64,000 bases of DNA. It comes from Terriglobia bacterium. Lineage in GTDB: Bacteria > Acidobacteriota > Terriglobia > Bryobacterales > Bryobacteraceae. Under the pieces are notes generated by a model, which searched no databases, was not told the DNA's origin, and worked only from the letters and a program-made list of their open reading frames with translations. The DNA lies in assembly GCA_021324615.1 (NCBI GenBank), contig JAJPIT010000113.1, positions 62,001 through 126,000 of the forward strand. Reading direction: 5' to 3'. A program made the translations under genes and the position numbers. Below are positions 7,645 to 19,402 of this stretch, piece by piece. The first letter of the stretch is position 1. Every line of letters starts with the position of its first letter.

Positions 7645-9494
7645 CGCCCTACGCTGAGAAAAACATCCAGCAGGGCAATTGCGGCTGGCGTAACGCCGGG
7701 AATTCTCGCCGCTTGTTCCAGGGTTTCCGGCCGGACCCGCTGAAGCTTCTCCCGAACCTCATTGGAAAGGCCAGGTAGTGAGGTATAACTGAACTGATCC
7801 GGAATCCTGCGACTTCCAGAAGCACGCAGACGCTCGACTTGACGCTCCTGCTGGGCGATGTATCCGGAGTACTTAATCTCCGTTTCTAGTGTATCGAGAA
7901 CGCCACGCATCAGCTCCGCCCCGGCTTCCCGCTCCAGCGCCTCACGGATCCGCTCGATCCGCGCCTCCGGCCGGCGCAGCCAACCCGCTATCGTGGGATG
8001 GTCATCGACAGCCAGACCCACAAGCGACGGATCTACCCTGGCGCGCTCCACAACTTCGCGCAGCAATCGTTTTTGGGACATCTTTCGTTCGAAGATCGCC
8101 CATCTTGCGTCGGAAACCAAACCCGCCGCACGCCCTACCGGCGTTAACCGTTCGTCAGCGTTGTCGATCCGCAGATTTAGGCGGAATTCCGCGCGCGAGG
8201 TGAACATCCGATACGGTTCGTCGGCCCCCTGCGTCACCAGATCGCTGATTAAGATTCCAATGTAACCGTCCGTCCGTCCGATAATAACTGGAGGCAACCC
8301 TCCGCACCGCCTCGCCGCATTCAGTCCAGCCATTAAGCCTTGGCAAGCGGCCTCTTCGTAGCCGGAGGTTCCGTTGATCTGGCCCGCCAGAAACAATCCC
8401 CTTAGCGACTTAAGCTCTAAAGAATGAGTCAGTTCCCTGGGGTCAATTGCGTCATACTCGATCGCATAGCCAGGGCGAATCATTTCAGCGCCTTCCAGCC
8501 CCGGAATCGACGCCACAACCCTCGTTTGTACATCGATGGGCATGCTTGTCGACAGCCCATTTACGTAAATCTCGTTCGTGTCGAGGCCCTCCGGCTCAAG
8601 AAAAATCTGGTGACGAGCTTTGTCGGGAAACTTTACAATCTTATCTTCAATCGAAGGACAGTACCTCGGCCCAAGACCTTCAATCTGCCCGCTATAGAGC
8701 GGCGAGCGCCCGATATTCTCCCGCAGAATCCGGTGCGTTTCTTCGGTTGTATACGCCAGAAAACAAGCAACTTGCTCGCGGTCTATCCGATCCGTGAGGA
8801 AGGAAAACGGCGTCGGGTCCGGATCGCCGTATTGAGGCTCAAAACGCGACCAGTCAATGGTGCGGCCATCGAGCCGCGGTGGCGTGCCCGTCTTCAGGCG
8901 CTTCCATTCCAAGCCGAGCGTGCGTAACTGCTCGCCAAGCAGATTCGACGGCGCTTCGCCGTTCCTCCCACAACTGTATTTGTACTCGCCAACGTGCGCC
9001 AAACCATTCAAAAATGTACCTGTTGTCACCACCACCGCATCGGCCGCTATGGATCGTCCATCGCGCAGCCGAACGCCTTCGACACGACGGCTCCCGGACC
9101 CTGACCCCAAGATGATAAGCTCAGCCACCTCCGACTGTAGTATCCGGAGATTCGGCTCCTTTTCTAACGCTTCCCGCATGAGCAGCCGGTACTGCTTCTT
9201 GTCGCACTGCGCACGCGGCGATCGCACCGCCGGACCACGGCTGGTGTTCAGCAAGCGGAACTGGATGCCGGCCGCGTCCGTGATCTCGCCCATAATGCCG
9301 CCCAGCGCATCAATCTCGCGCACCAGATGCCCCTTGGCAATTCCGCCCACGGCCGGATTGCAGGACATCTGCGCGATGAGGTCAAGGTTCATCGTGACCA
9401 TCGCGGTGCTCAGACCCAATCGTGCGCAGGCGCGCGCCGCCTCGCAACCAGCGTGCCCGCCGCCGATCACGATCACGTCATAACGATTCGGCAT
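7641..9494 (-). CDS. mnmG: tRNA uridine-5-carboxymethylaminomethyl synthesis protein MnmG (GidA)
   Basis: 617 residues, full length. The FAD-binding [10 protein letters not shown] begins near residue 11, the [23 protein letters not shown] signature segment follows near 44, and the conserved [14 protein letters not shown]-type region lies near 410. With MnmE it installs the cmnm5 group at U34 of certain tRNAs. It heads the four-gene operon; only about 43 bases separate it from divergent purD, so both promoters are packed there. mnmE itself is not in the window. Confidence 0.96.
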   Translation of the reverse strand: MPNRYDVIVIGGGHAGCEAARACARLGLSTAMVTMNLDLIAQMSCNPAVGGIAKGHLVREIDALGGIMGEITDAAGIQFRLLNTSRGPAVRSPRAQCDKKQYRLLMREALEKEPNLRILQSEVAELIILGSGSGSRRVEGVRLRDGRSIAADAVVVTTGTFLNGLAHVGEYKYSCGRNGEAPSNLLGEQLRTLGLEWKRLKTGTPPRLDGRTIDWSRFEPQYGDPDPTPFSFLTDRIDREQVACFLAYTTEETHRILRENIGRSPLYSGQIEGLGPRYCPSIEDKIVKFPDKARHQIFLEPEGLDTNEIYVNGLSTSMPIDVQTRVVASIPGLEGAEMIRPGYAIEYDAIDPRELTHSLELKSLRGLFLAGQINGTSGYEEAACQGLMAGLNAARRCGGLPPVIIGRTDGYIGILISDLVTQGADEPYRMFTSRAEFRLNLRIDNADERLTPVGRAAGLVSDARWAIFERKMSQKRLLREVVERARVDPSLVGLAVDDHPTIAGWLRRPEARIERIREALEREAGAELMRGVLDTLETEIKYSGYIAQQERQVERLRASGSRRIPDQFSYTSLPGLSNEVREKLQRVRPETLEQAARIPGVTPAAIALLDVFLSVGR

Positions 9495-9537
9495 TTCAAC
9501 AACATTCTAACCCGCCGCGCTAAACTGGCATTTCGGC

Positions 9538-10767
9538 GTGAAAATTCTCATCATCGGCGGCGGCGGCCGCGAGCATGCGATCGCCTGGCGTCTCGCCAAA
9601 GAAGGTCACCAGATCTACGCGGCGCCCGGAAATCCCGGAATCGCGCAGATCGGCATCAACTTGAACACCACCGGCCTGGAAGCAGCCAAGGCCGTCCATC
9701 CCGCTTTGACCGTAGTCGGACCCGAAGCCCCGCTCGCCGAAGGAATCGTCGACCAGTTCCGCGCCGCCGGCCTGCCCATCGTCGGACCAACGCGCGAAAT
9801 GGCGCGGCTTGAGGCGAGCAAGATTCATGCAAAACTGCTCATGGAAAGGCTGGGCATTCCCACGGCGCGATTTGTTCAGGTCGAAAGCGCCGAAGCCGGA
9901 ATCGCCGCGCTTTCCCAATTCGATCTGCCGGTCGCCATTAAGGCGGACGGCCTCGCCACCGGCAAAGGCGTCATCATCGCGCGGAACCGCGAGCAGGCCG
10001 AAGTCGCAGTGCGAAAGCTCGGGCCGCGGCTCGTCATCGAGGAGTTTCTCAGCGGAGAAGAAGCCAGTTTCATCGTTCTTTCCGATGGCCGGCGCTTCAC
10101 CGCCTTTGAAGCCTCGCAAGATCACAAGACGCTCGGCGAGGGCGACACCGGGCCGAACACCGGCGGCATGGGCGCATATAGCGACGGCCGCATTCTGGAT
10201 TCATCCCAGGTTCAGCGCATCCTCGACACCATCATCGAGCCGGTGATTTCCACCACCGGCTTCACCGGATTCCTCTACGCCGGGCTCATGATGACTTCCG
10301 CCGGCCCCAAGGTTCTCGAGTTCAACGCGCGGCTGGGCGATCCGGAAGCCCAGGCCCTTCTGCACCGGCTCGACGAGGCCACCGACTTCGCCGCCGCGCT
10401 GCTCCAGTCGGCGACCGGTTCTTTACGGGAAACATTGCGCTCCAAAGCTGATCCCTCGGTTTGCGTGGTGCTGGCTGCTGCGGGTTATCCCGGCAAACCG
10501 CGCACCGGCGATCCCATCCACGGCCTCGCCGAGTGCCCCGCGCAGGTATTCCACGCCGGCACGCGAAGCGGTGCTGGCGGCATCGAAACGGCGGGGGGGC
10601 GCGTGCTGGGGATCACCGCTTCGGGACGCGATCTTTCATCGGCCATTCAGAACGCCTACGCTGGGGTGCAGGCGATCCGTTTCGAGGGCATGCAGTATCG
10701 CCGCGACATTGGCCGGAAGGGCTTGAAACGCTGGCCGCCTGCTACAATCGAGGCTGCGGGGACGTAG
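9538..10767 (+). CDS. purD: Phosphoribosylamine-glycine ligase PurD
   Basis: 409 residues from a GTG start giving MKILIIGGGGREHA. The ATP-grasp signature is seen in IKADGLATGKGVIIA, DHKTLGEGDTGPNTGGMGAYS and LEFNARLGDPE. The enzyme joins glycine to phosphoribosylamine in purine synthesis. After the usual end of the family (YRRDIGRKGL) the frame runs on 13 codons, and its TAG stop (10765-10767) lies inside the downstream tRNA-Arg gene, overlapping it by 10 bases. No other purine genes are adjacent. Confidence 0.95.
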   Translation: MKILIIGGGGREHAIAWRLAKEGHQIYAAPGNPGIAQIGINLNTTGLEAAKAVHPALTVVGPEAPLAEGIVDQFRAAGLPIVGPTREMARLEASKIHAKLLMERLGIPTARFVQVESAEAGIAALSQFDLPVAIKADGLATGKGVIIARNREQAEVAVRKLGPRLVIEEFLSGEEASFIVLSDGRRFTAFEASQDHKTLGEGDTGPNTGGMGAYSDGRILDSSQVQRILDTIIEPVISTTGFTGFLYAGLMMTSAGPKVLEFNARLGDPEAQALLHRLDEATDFAAALLQSATGSLRETLRSKADPSVCVVLAAAGYPGKPRTGDPIHGLAECPAQVFHAGTRSGAGGIETAGGRVLGITASGRDLSSAIQNAYAGVQAIRFEGMQYRRDIGRKGLKRWPPATIEAAGT

Positions 10768-10834
10768 CTCAGTTGGATAGAGCGGTCGCCTCCTAAGCGA
10801 CAGGCCGGCGGTTCAAATCCGCCCGTCCCTACCA
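10758..10834 (+). tRNA. tRNA-Arg (CCT anticodon)
   Basis: A 77-base cloverleaf with acceptor GGGGACG/CGTCCCT (first pair G-T), D arm GCTC/GAGC, anticodon loop CTCCTAA with anticodon CCT, T arm GGCGG-TTCAAAT-CCGCC and encoded CCA. It reads AGG codons. Its first ten bases are shared with the end of purD and no separate promoter is evident, so it may be processed from the purD transcript. Confidence 0.95.
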
Positions 10835-10950
10835 CCGTTCAAGCGCCGAAGTCGCCATTTGCTGCAACGCGCTTTATCCGGGCAGCTCCGATATGCTTAA
10901 ATGAAATTTGCCCCAACTGGCCTGATCCAGGCTGCCAGCGGATACTTTCT

Positions 10951-11211
10951 ATGGCCTATGTAATTGCGGAACCGTGCGTGGGAGTGAAAGACACGGCATG
11001 CGTCGATGCGTGCCCGGTCGATTGCATTCATCCGAAAAAGGATTCCGAAAAGTTCTCCAACGAGCAGATGCTGTACATCGATCCGGTCGAGTGCATCGAT
11101 TGCGGCGCCTGTGTTCCGGTTTGCCCGGTTTCGGCGATCTTCGCCCTCGACGATCTCCCGGAAAAATGGGCCGATTACGCTCAGAAGAACGCGGCGTTTT
11201 TCGGACGCTGA
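10951..11211 (+). CDS. fdxA: 7Fe-type ferredoxin
   Basis: 86 residues. Cysteines at 9, 17, 21 and 25 and at 48, 51, 54 and 58 match the pattern of ferredoxins with one [3Fe-4S] and one [4Fe-4S] cluster: the first motif has a long C-x7-C-x3-CP spacing, the second is C-x2-C-x2-C-x3-CP. Known role: soluble low-potential electron carrier. The tail EKWADYAQKNAAFF is typical of the FdxA group. It stands alone between tRNA-Arg and a J-domain gene, with no partner oxidoreductase next to it. Confidence 0.93.
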   Translation: MAYVIAEPCVGVKDTACVDACPVDCIHPKKDSEKFSNEQMLYIDPVECIDCGACVPVCPVSAIFALDDLPEKWADYAQKNAAFFGR

Positions 11212-11267
11212 CCCCTCCGGCGATTCTACTCGAATTTGCCGCTACCGCCGATTCACTGAACTAGAGT

Positions 11268-11917
11268 ATGTCCGCAGCTTCGGCCGGAAAATTCCAGGAC
11301 CACTACGCCATCCTGGGCGTGGACGCGAAGGCCACTTCGGAAGTCATCCAACGCGCCTACTCCAGGCTCGCCGAAAAGTATCGCCCGGACAATCCGGAGA
11401 CCGGAGATTCCGAAAAATTCGAAGCCATCAATCTGGCCTACGAAGTCCTCTCCGATGGCAGCCTCCGGCGCGAATTCGATAAACTCAAAGGCCTCGATCA
11501 GGACCCCGAATTCCAATTCACCGGATCCGCTTTCTTTTCTGAGCTCAGCCGCGGCGTGAATTTGCGCCTGGCGCTGCTGTGCGTGCTCTACGACCGCCGA
11601 CGGTTGCGGCCGTTCACCCCAGCCTTGCGGTGCGGCAGCTTGAAAACCTCCTGGAGACCACCAGCGAAGAGCTGAACTTCGCCCTGTGGTATCTCAAACA
11701 GCGCGGCCTGGTGGCCACGGACGACAAAAGCAGCTTGCAGATTACCGTCGAGGGCATCGATTTTCTCGAAACGCGCCGGCCCGCGCCAGAATCGATCCTG
11801 CCGCTCCTCAAGGCAGCCGCGGCCGCTGCCCTCCCGGCGCCCACGCCGGTCAAAAGGGTGTCAAACGCGGCCGGGTCGGTCCGCAATGCCCTCAACAACG
11901 CGGCTCTGCGGCGCTAA
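11268..11917 (+). pseudogene. J-domain protein split by a one-base frameshift
   Basis: The N-terminal frame (11268-11675) encodes a J domain: HYAILGVDAKATSEVIQRAY, then YRPDNPETGD in place of the usual H-P-D box, then NLAYEVLSD. The HPD histidine is replaced (RPD), so Hsp70 stimulation is doubtful. After DRRRLRPFTP (about base 11618) the sense continues in the -1 frame as SLAVRQLENLLETTSEELNF and LKQRGLV, a winged-helix-like region running to the stop at 11917. The junction lies at a short C run (accccag). One inserted base would restore a protein of about 215 residues. A true mutation, a sequencing/assembly indel, or a -1 ribosomal slip are all possible. Confidence 0.75.
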
Positions 11918-12285
11918 CCGCGGTACGCCGCGCTCTGAATCTCGGTTTCCCACACCCTCACCTCGCGGACGCGAACCGGCACGGCCGATCTCAAGGTTCC
12001 GGAGATCTCCCGGTAAAAATACTCGGCGAGATTTTCCGCCGACGGATTCTTTACGTCAAAAGGCGGGACATCGTTCAGGAAAACGTGGTCCAGACGGGCG
12101 ATAATCGCGCGCAGGGCGTCCCGGACCTCGATGAAATCGACCAGAAGGCCGGTCTCATCCAGGCGCTCGCCTTCGAGGATCACCTGCACGCGGAAATTGT
12201 GACCGTGCACGTTCTCGCATTTTCCTTTGTAATTCCGCAGCGCATGTCCGGCGGCGAAGGTCTGTTCAACGGCAACTTCAAACAT
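11914..12285 (-). CDS. queD: 6-carboxy-5,6,7,8-tetrahydropterin synthase QueD family
   Basis: 123 residues, the normal size of the bacterial 6-pyruvoyltetrahydropterin synthase family. Zinc ligands H14 (AAGHAL), H27 and H29 (NVHGHNF) and the catalytic C23 (GKCENVHGH) are all present, and VWET near the C-terminus supplies the substrate-binding glutamate. Known role: second step of queuosine/7-deazaguanine synthesis from 7,8-dihydroneopterin triphosphate. Other que genes are not nearby. It overlaps the end of the helicase gene by 8 bases, so the two are co-transcribed, helicase first. Confidence 0.92.
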   Translation of the reverse strand: MFEVAVEQTFAAGHALRNYKGKCENVHGHNFRVQVILEGERLDETGLLVDFIEVRDALRAIIARLDHVFLNDVPPFDVKNPSAENLAEYFYREISGTLRSAVPVRVREVRVWETEIQSAAYRG

Positions 12286-14197
12286 TGAAAAATTTCTCCA
12301 CGTCTTCCCGCTTCGTTGTGAACCCGTAGTGGGGCAGGCTGTCGAAGAACACCTGACCGTAGCGCATCCGCGTGATGCGGTGATCGAGCAGCGCCAGAAC
12401 CCCGCGGTCGCCGCGGCCGCGGATGAGCCGGCCGAAGCCCTGCTTCAGCGCGATCGCCGCTTGCGGCAGATGATAATCGTGAAACGGCTCGCCGCCTTCG
12501 GCCCGAATCGCCGCGGCGCGGGCTTCCACCACCGGGTCGCTGGGCACCGCGAAGGGAAGCTTGTCGATGATCACGCAGCTCAACTGCTCGCCCGGCACAT
12601 CTACACCTTGCCAGAAAGAAGCGGTGGCGAACAACACCGCGTGGGGAGTGGCGCGAAACTCTTCAAGCAGCGCGCCGCGCGGGCCGGTCCCCTGGAGCAG
12701 GGTCTGAAACGGCACTTCGAGCGAGACGCGATCGTGGATCAGGCGCATCTGCTGGTAGCTGGTGAATAAGACGAAGGCGCGGCCGCGGCTGAGAAACAGC
12801 AGCTCGATGATTTCCCGCGCGGCGGCGGCCGCAAACGCCGGGCTGCGCGGGTCCGGCAGATTCTGGGGCACATAGAGCAGTGCCTGGCGGCGGTAATCGA
12901 AATGGCTCGGCACCACCAGAGTGCGCGCGGCGCGCAAACCCAGGCGAGCCTTGGTGAACTCGAAATCGCCGGCGACGGCCAGCGTGGCCGAGGTCAGGAT
13001 CACCGAATCGACGCGATCGAACAGCTTATCCTCGAGAATCCGCGAAACGTCGATGGGCGTGGCTTGCAAAAAAGTTCCGCGCCCGCGCCGCTCGATCCAA
13101 TATACGAAGCGCCGATCCCTGGCTTCCATCCAAAATTCCAGCCGGCGCGCCAGATCGCGCGCGCGGGCGACAAGCGGAATCGCCTCCTCCGGCGCGGACT
13201 TGATCAGCTCAAGCTGAAGCGCCACCAGCTCCAGCCCGGCGAGCACGTCGCGATAAACCTCCTCGTGCTTGATCAGGAACGCCTCCTGCGAGCGGAACCC
13301 GGTGCGCCCGTCGGCGGCTTCAAAAAGGCCGAGAAAATGCGCGGCGCGATCGCTCAACATCAGCAAAATGCGGCCCAGCTCCGCGCTGGAAAAATCCTTG
13401 CGGTGCGAAACCGAGGTAACGTCGCGGACCAATTCATCGAACTGATAGCTCGTGACGGAAACCCCGAAGTACTGCCCGGCGACGTCCTCCAGTTCGTGCG
13501 CCTCATCGAAAATCACCGCGCCGTATTCGGGAAGAATACCGCCGCGGTCGCCTTCCCGCACCGCCAGATCGGCGAAGAAAAGATGATGATTGACGATGAT
13601 CAGATCGCTTTCCTGCGCCTTCTGATGCATACGCGTGATAAAACACCGCTCAAACTGGCGGCACTGTTGTCCGGCGCAGCGCTCCGGGCGCGCGTCGAGC
13701 TTAGCCCAAACCGTGCTCGCTTCCGGAAGCGAGCGAATCTCGGCGCGGTCCCCGGTTTCGGTGGTCTTTTCCCCTTCGCGAATGATCTGAAAATCGGCGG
13801 CCTCTTCCAGGCCTTCCAGCACCGGCTCCCTTTCGGCGTCATAGATCTTCTGCCGGCAGGCGTAGTTGTTGCGGCCCTTCATATAGCAGGCGCGCAGCGG
13901 GCCCAGGTTCTTTTCCAGGAAAGGAATATCCTTGAAAAAAAGCTGTTCCTGAAGGTTTTTCGTCCCGGTGGAGATCACCACGCGGCGCCCGGACAGAATC
14001 GCCGGCACCAGATAGGCGAGCGTCTTGCCGGTGCCCGTTCCCGCCTCCACGATCAGATGCTTGTTTTCGCGGAGCGCGGCCTCCACCGCTTCGGCCATCT
14101 CCAACTGGCCGGCGCGAAACTCGAAATTCGGGTGCCAGTCGGAGAGCAGGCCGCGTTTGGCGAAAAATTGCCGGACAGTAAGGGTGTGGGCGGGCAC
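12278..14197 (-). CDS. ATP-dependent DNA helicase, DinG/XPD family
   Basis: 639 residues. Walker A AGTGTGKT (about 52-59), the DEAH box in VIFDEAHELED, and the C-terminal motif VI QGFGRLIRGRGDRG place it in superfamily 2. Cysteines at 104, 114, 174, 179 and 185 lie between motifs I and II, where XPD/DinG enzymes hold a [4Fe-4S] cluster. Such helicases unwind 5'-tailed DNA, R-loops or G-quadruplexes in repair. No exonuclease domain is fused. Divergent from the fadJ-like gene 88 bases away. Confidence 0.92.
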   Translation of the reverse strand: MPAHTLTVRQFFAKRGLLSDWHPNFEFRAGQLEMAEAVEAALRENKHLIVEAGTGTGKTLAYLVPAILSGRRVVISTGTKNLQEQLFFKDIPFLEKNLGPLRACYMKGRNNYACRQKIYDAEREPVLEGLEEAADFQIIREGEKTTETGDRAEIRSLPEASTVWAKLDARPERCAGQQCRQFERCFITRMHQKAQESDLIIVNHHLFFADLAVREGDRGGILPEYGAVIFDEAHELEDVAGQYFGVSVTSYQFDELVRDVTSVSHRKDFSSAELGRILLMLSDRAAHFLGLFEAADGRTGFRSQEAFLIKHEEVYRDVLAGLELVALQLELIKSAPEEAIPLVARARDLARRLEFWMEARDRRFVYWIERRGRGTFLQATPIDVSRILEDKLFDRVDSVILTSATLAVAGDFEFTKARLGLRAARTLVVPSHFDYRRQALLYVPQNLPDPRSPAFAAAAAREIIELLFLSRGRAFVLFTSYQQMRLIHDRVSLEVPFQTLLQGTGPRGALLEEFRATPHAVLFATASFWQGVDVPGEQLSCVIIDKLPFAVPSDPVVEARAAAIRAEGGEPFHDYHLPQAAIALKQGFGRLIRGRGDRGVLALLDHRITRMRYGQVFFDSLPHYGFTTKREDVEKFFNV

Positions 14198-14285
14198 CTT
14201 TCCTCATGATAGTGGCCCGGCCGAATTCTTTGAACGGCGCCCAATCCCGCGCGAACCCGGCAGGGTAGCGATACCATGAAGACTT

Positions 14286-16430
<2,145 letters not shown>

Positions 16431-16442
16431 AGCCGCCCGATT

Positions 16443-17867
16443 TCAGGCCGCGGGCGGGCGGCGCTTGTGCCAGTCCGTCCGCGACTGAAACTCCACGCCC
16501 AGCGCGATGAGCTGATTTTCAAACCACGGCCGGCTCACAAAACTGATCGCCACCGGCATTTTTTCCGCAAACCCGCACGGCAGCGAAAGCGCGGGATAGC
16601 CCACCAAATTGCCCATCGGAATAATTCCGTTCAACCCGCGCGATTTCGGCCGCTCCCGGGCGGGCGGCGCATCCAGCCGATCCGTAATTTTCGGCGCCGG
16701 GCCCATGCGGGAGGGCGCCAGCAGCAGATCGACGTCGAGAAACAGGCGCCGGATCGCCTCCTGCACCAGCGCGCGCGCTCGCATCGCCTTCAGATATTCG
16801 CTCGCCGGCAAATCGAGCGACGCTTTCAGTCCCGCGATCTGCCGCTTGTCGGCCAGCTCGTTCACGCGCCCGCTGCGGATCAGCTTCTCGAAGACGGATC
16901 CCATCTCGCCGTTAAGGACCGTCGAAAGGATCGCGCCATAGGGAAAATCGGGCAGCTCGACTTCCTTCATCCGCGCGCCCATGGACTTCACCGCGGCCAG
17001 CGCACCCTGCAAATCCGGACGCGCCGAAGGCTCCGCCCACTCTTCGAAATCCGCCGGCGCGTATCCGATCACCAGATCCTTGGCCGGCCGGGCGAAGCGC
17101 GGCGAGTAGTAAAAGCTCCGGCCGCCCGAGCCCGGGTCCTCGTAATCGCCGCCGGAAATGGCCTGCAAAACCAGGCCGCAATCCTCGGCGGACCGGCACA
17201 TCGGCCCGATCTTATCGAGGGTCCACGACAGCGCCATGCATCCGTGGCGGCTTACTAGGCCGTAGGTCGGGCGCAGTCCCGTGACGCCGCAGAAAGCGCT
17301 CGGCGTGAGGATCGAGCCCGAGGTCTCCGAACCGAGCGCGAACGTCACCAGTCCCGCGGCGACGGCGATTCCCGATCCGCTGGACGAACCGCCGCTCCAC
17401 CGCGCCCGATCCCACGGGTTCAGCCCCGGCCCGGTCAGCGAAGCCGAAGCATAACGATATCCCCCGCCGCCGGCCAGCTCCACCATGGCCAGCTTCCCGA
17501 TACAAACCGCTCCGGCTTTGTTCAGCTTGTTCACCACCGTGGCGTTCTCCTCGAAGACCTGAGCGGCATAGGGCCGGGCTCCCCACGTGGTCGGATATTT
17601 CGCCACCGCAATCAGATCTTTTACGCCGTAAGGGATGCCTTGCAGCGGCCGGTAGCGCCCGCGCCGGATCTCCTCATCGGCGTTCTTGGCCTGGCGAATG
17701 GCCAGCTTTTTGAGCGAACAGGCCAGCGCGTTGTAGCGCGGCCCGAGCTTCTCCAGGCGCGCGCAGAAGGCGTGCGCCAGCTCCACGGCGGAAAACTCGC
17801 GGGCGCGAAGTGCCTTGGTGAGATCGGCGATGCCGGCGAAGAAGACGTCCTCATTGACGGTCGCCAT
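16443..17867 (-). CDS. Amidase-signature-family hydrolase
   Basis: 474 residues with the amidase signature: lysine in YGVKDLIAV, the GGSSSGSG glycine-serine loop, and SETSGSILTPSAF carrying the other two members of the Ser-cisSer-Lys triad. The family hydrolyses amide bonds in many substrates and includes GatA. There is no gatB/gatC nearby and the C-terminal region lacks the GatA pattern I expect, so a metabolic amidase is more likely. It follows a 63-residue leader-bearing gene by 6 bases, last in a six-gene operon. The protein itself has no clear signal peptide. Confidence 0.9.
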   Translation of the reverse strand: MATVNEDVFFAGIADLTKALRAREFSAVELAHAFCARLEKLGPRYNALACSLKKLAIRQAKNADEEIRRGRYRPLQGIPYGVKDLIAVAKYPTTWGARPYAAQVFEENATVVNKLNKAGAVCIGKLAMVELAGGGGYRYASASLTGPGLNPWDRARWSGGSSSGSGIAVAAGLVTFALGSETSGSILTPSAFCGVTGLRPTYGLVSRHGCMALSWTLDKIGPMCRSAEDCGLVLQAISGGDYEDPGSGGRSFYYSPRFARPAKDLVIGYAPADFEEWAEPSARPDLQGALAAVKSMGARMKEVELPDFPYGAILSTVLNGEMGSVFEKLIRSGRVNELADKRQIAGLKASLDLPASEYLKAMRARALVQEAIRRLFLDVDLLLAPSRMGPAPKITDRLDAPPARERPKSRGLNGIIPMGNLVGYPALSLPCGFAEKMPVAISFVSRPWFENQLIALGVEFQSRTDWHKRRPPAA

Positions 17868-17873
17868 GCGCGT

Positions 17874-18065
17874 TTAGGGCTTGAAGGAGAAGGCCGGCTC
17901 GGCCGACATGGGCAGCGGAACCCCGTCGAGCTGCCGGGCGTTCTCTTCCATCGCCTCCCGCGCCGAGCGCGTCTCCTCATCGGCCTGCTGGGGCGCTCCC
18001 GCTGCTTCCGCCGCCGCCGCAACCACAATCCCGGCCCACTCGCGCCGTGTCACCGCCATGCCCAA
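17874..18065 (-). CDS. Small protein with twin-arginine-like leader, amidase neighbour
   Basis: 63 residues. The start MGMAVTRREWAGIVVAAAAEA resembles a Tat leader (TRREW then a hydrophobic stretch); the mature end finishes in LPMSAEPAFSFKP. It is placed 6 bases ahead of the amidase and 23 bases after the UDP-sugar dehydrogenase, in the same direction. I recall similar small leader proteins ahead of amidases in acidobacterial genomes, which I could not check here. Function unknown; a subunit or export partner of the amidase is one possibility. Confidence 0.65.
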   Translation of the reverse strand: MGMAVTRREWAGIVVAAAAEAAGAPQQADEETRSAREAMEENARQLDGVPLPMSAEPAFSFKP

Positions 18066-18088
18066 ATTATAGCCGTCCGCCGGCGGGC

Positions 18089-19402
18089 TCAGAGCCGCAC
18101 GATCTTCGGCGACACGCAGCCTTTGAGCGCATTGCGCGTATCCACGATCAGGCGCGAGCGCTCCACCACCGCGGCGTAATCAAACGACCGGTGGTCGGTG
18201 ACGATCACCACGCAGTCGGCTTGCGCGCAGCCCTCCCCGGCGTCAAGCGCCTCCATGGCGTGCCGAAGGAATCCATCGGCGCGCAGGCGCGGAACGAACG
18301 GATCGCTGTAGCTCACCTGGGCGCCGCGCTTTTCAAGCAGATGAATAATATCCAGAGCCGGCGATTCGCGGACGTCGTCGATATCGCGCTTGTAGGCCAC
18401 GCCCAGCAGGTGCACGCGCGAGCCCTTCAGAGGTTTGCAATGATCGTTCAGCGCGTTCTGGATCTTGTCCACCACGAAGTGCGGCATCTGGCCGTTGATG
18501 TATCCGGCAAGCTCGATGAACCGCGCTTCGATGCCGCTCTGTTTCGTCTTCCAGGAAAGATAGAACGGATCGATCGGAATGCAATGGCCGCCCAGCCCCG
18601 GACCGGGATAGAAGGGCATAAAGCCGAACGGCTTGGTGGCGGCGGCTTCGATCACTTCCCACACATTGATGCCCATCCGGTCGCACATCAGCGCGATTTC
18701 ATTCACCAGCCCGATATTGATCATGCGGAAGGTATTTTCGAGCAGTTTCACCATCTCCGCCACGCGCGTCGAGCTCACCGGCACCACGCGCTCCAGCGCC
18801 TGTGAATAAAACAGCGCGCCCAGCTCGGTGCAGGCCGCGGTAATTCCGCCGACCACCTTGGGAATGTTTTTGGTCTGAAACTTCGGATTTCCGGGATCCA
18901 CGCGCTCGGGCGAAAAGCACAGGAAAAAATCCTCGCCGACCTTCAGCTCCGGCTTTTCGAACATCGGCAGCATCAACTCATCGGTGGTGCCCGGGTACGT
19001 CGTCGATTCCAGGATCATCAACAAGCCGGGGTGGAAATGTTTGGCGATCTCCTGGCAGGCGTTGACGATGTAGCTCATGTCCGGATCTTTGGTCTTGCGC
19101 AGCGGCGTCGGCACGGCGATATTGATCGTGTCCAGCGCTTCCACCGCCGAAAAATCGGTGGTGGCGCGGAATTTTCCGGCTTCCACCATGGGCGCCAGCG
19201 CGGCCGCCGGCACGTCCTGCACGTAGGAGACGCCGCGGTTGAGCATGGCGACCTTCTGCCCGTCGATATCGATGCCGGTGACGCTGAAACCGGCGTGCGC
19301 GAACTCCATCGCCAGCGGCAAGCCGACGTAGCCGAGCCCCACGACGCCGACACGCGCCTGGCGCGCCTCGATCTTGCGCCGCAGTTCCGTTTGATAGTTC
19401 AA
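18089..19402 (-). CDS. Nucleotide-sugar dehydrogenase (UDP-HexNAc / UDP-glucose dehydrogenase family)
   Basis: 437 residues. NAD-binding GLGYVGLPLA is at about 23-32, the catalytic cysteine sits in GGHCIPIDPFYLSWK near 260-275, and a FSPERVDPG segment follows the first domain. The wording FSPERVDPGN and FLSWK-type region fit the WbpA/WecC group that oxidises UDP-N-acetyl sugars to uronic acids more than Ugd. It overlaps dapF by 4 bases. A role in making acidic surface sugars fits the GT-C gene two positions upstream and the export operon at 0.3-5.2 kb, but that link is inference. Confidence 0.92.
   Translation of the reverse strand: MNYQTELRRKIEARQARVGVVGLGYVGLPLAMEFAHAGFSVTGIDIDGQKVAMLNRGVSYVQDVPAAALAPMVEAGKFRATTDFSAVEALDTINIAVPTPLRKTKDPDMSYIVNACQEIAKHFHPGLLMILESTTYPGTTDELMLPMFEKPELKVGEDFFLCFSPERVDPGNPKFQTKNIPKVVGGITAACTELGALFYSQALERVVPVSSTRVAEMVKLLENTFRMINIGLVNEIALMCDRMGINVWEVIEAAATKPFGFMPFYPGPGLGGHCIPIDPFYLSWKTKQSGIEARFIELAGYINGQMPHFVVDKIQNALNDHCKPLKGSRVHLLGVAYKRDIDDVRESPALDIIHLLEKRGAQVSYSDPFVPRLRADGFLRHAMEALDAGEGCAQADCVVIVTDHRSFDYAAVVERSRLIVDTRNALKGCVSPKIVRL

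Noticed and set aside
16432-16462. Stem GCCGCCCG/CGGGCGGC between convergent fadJ-like and amidase genes as a terminator
   Set aside because: Loop of 15 bases, no T tract on either strand and such pairs arise easily in this GC-rich DNA.
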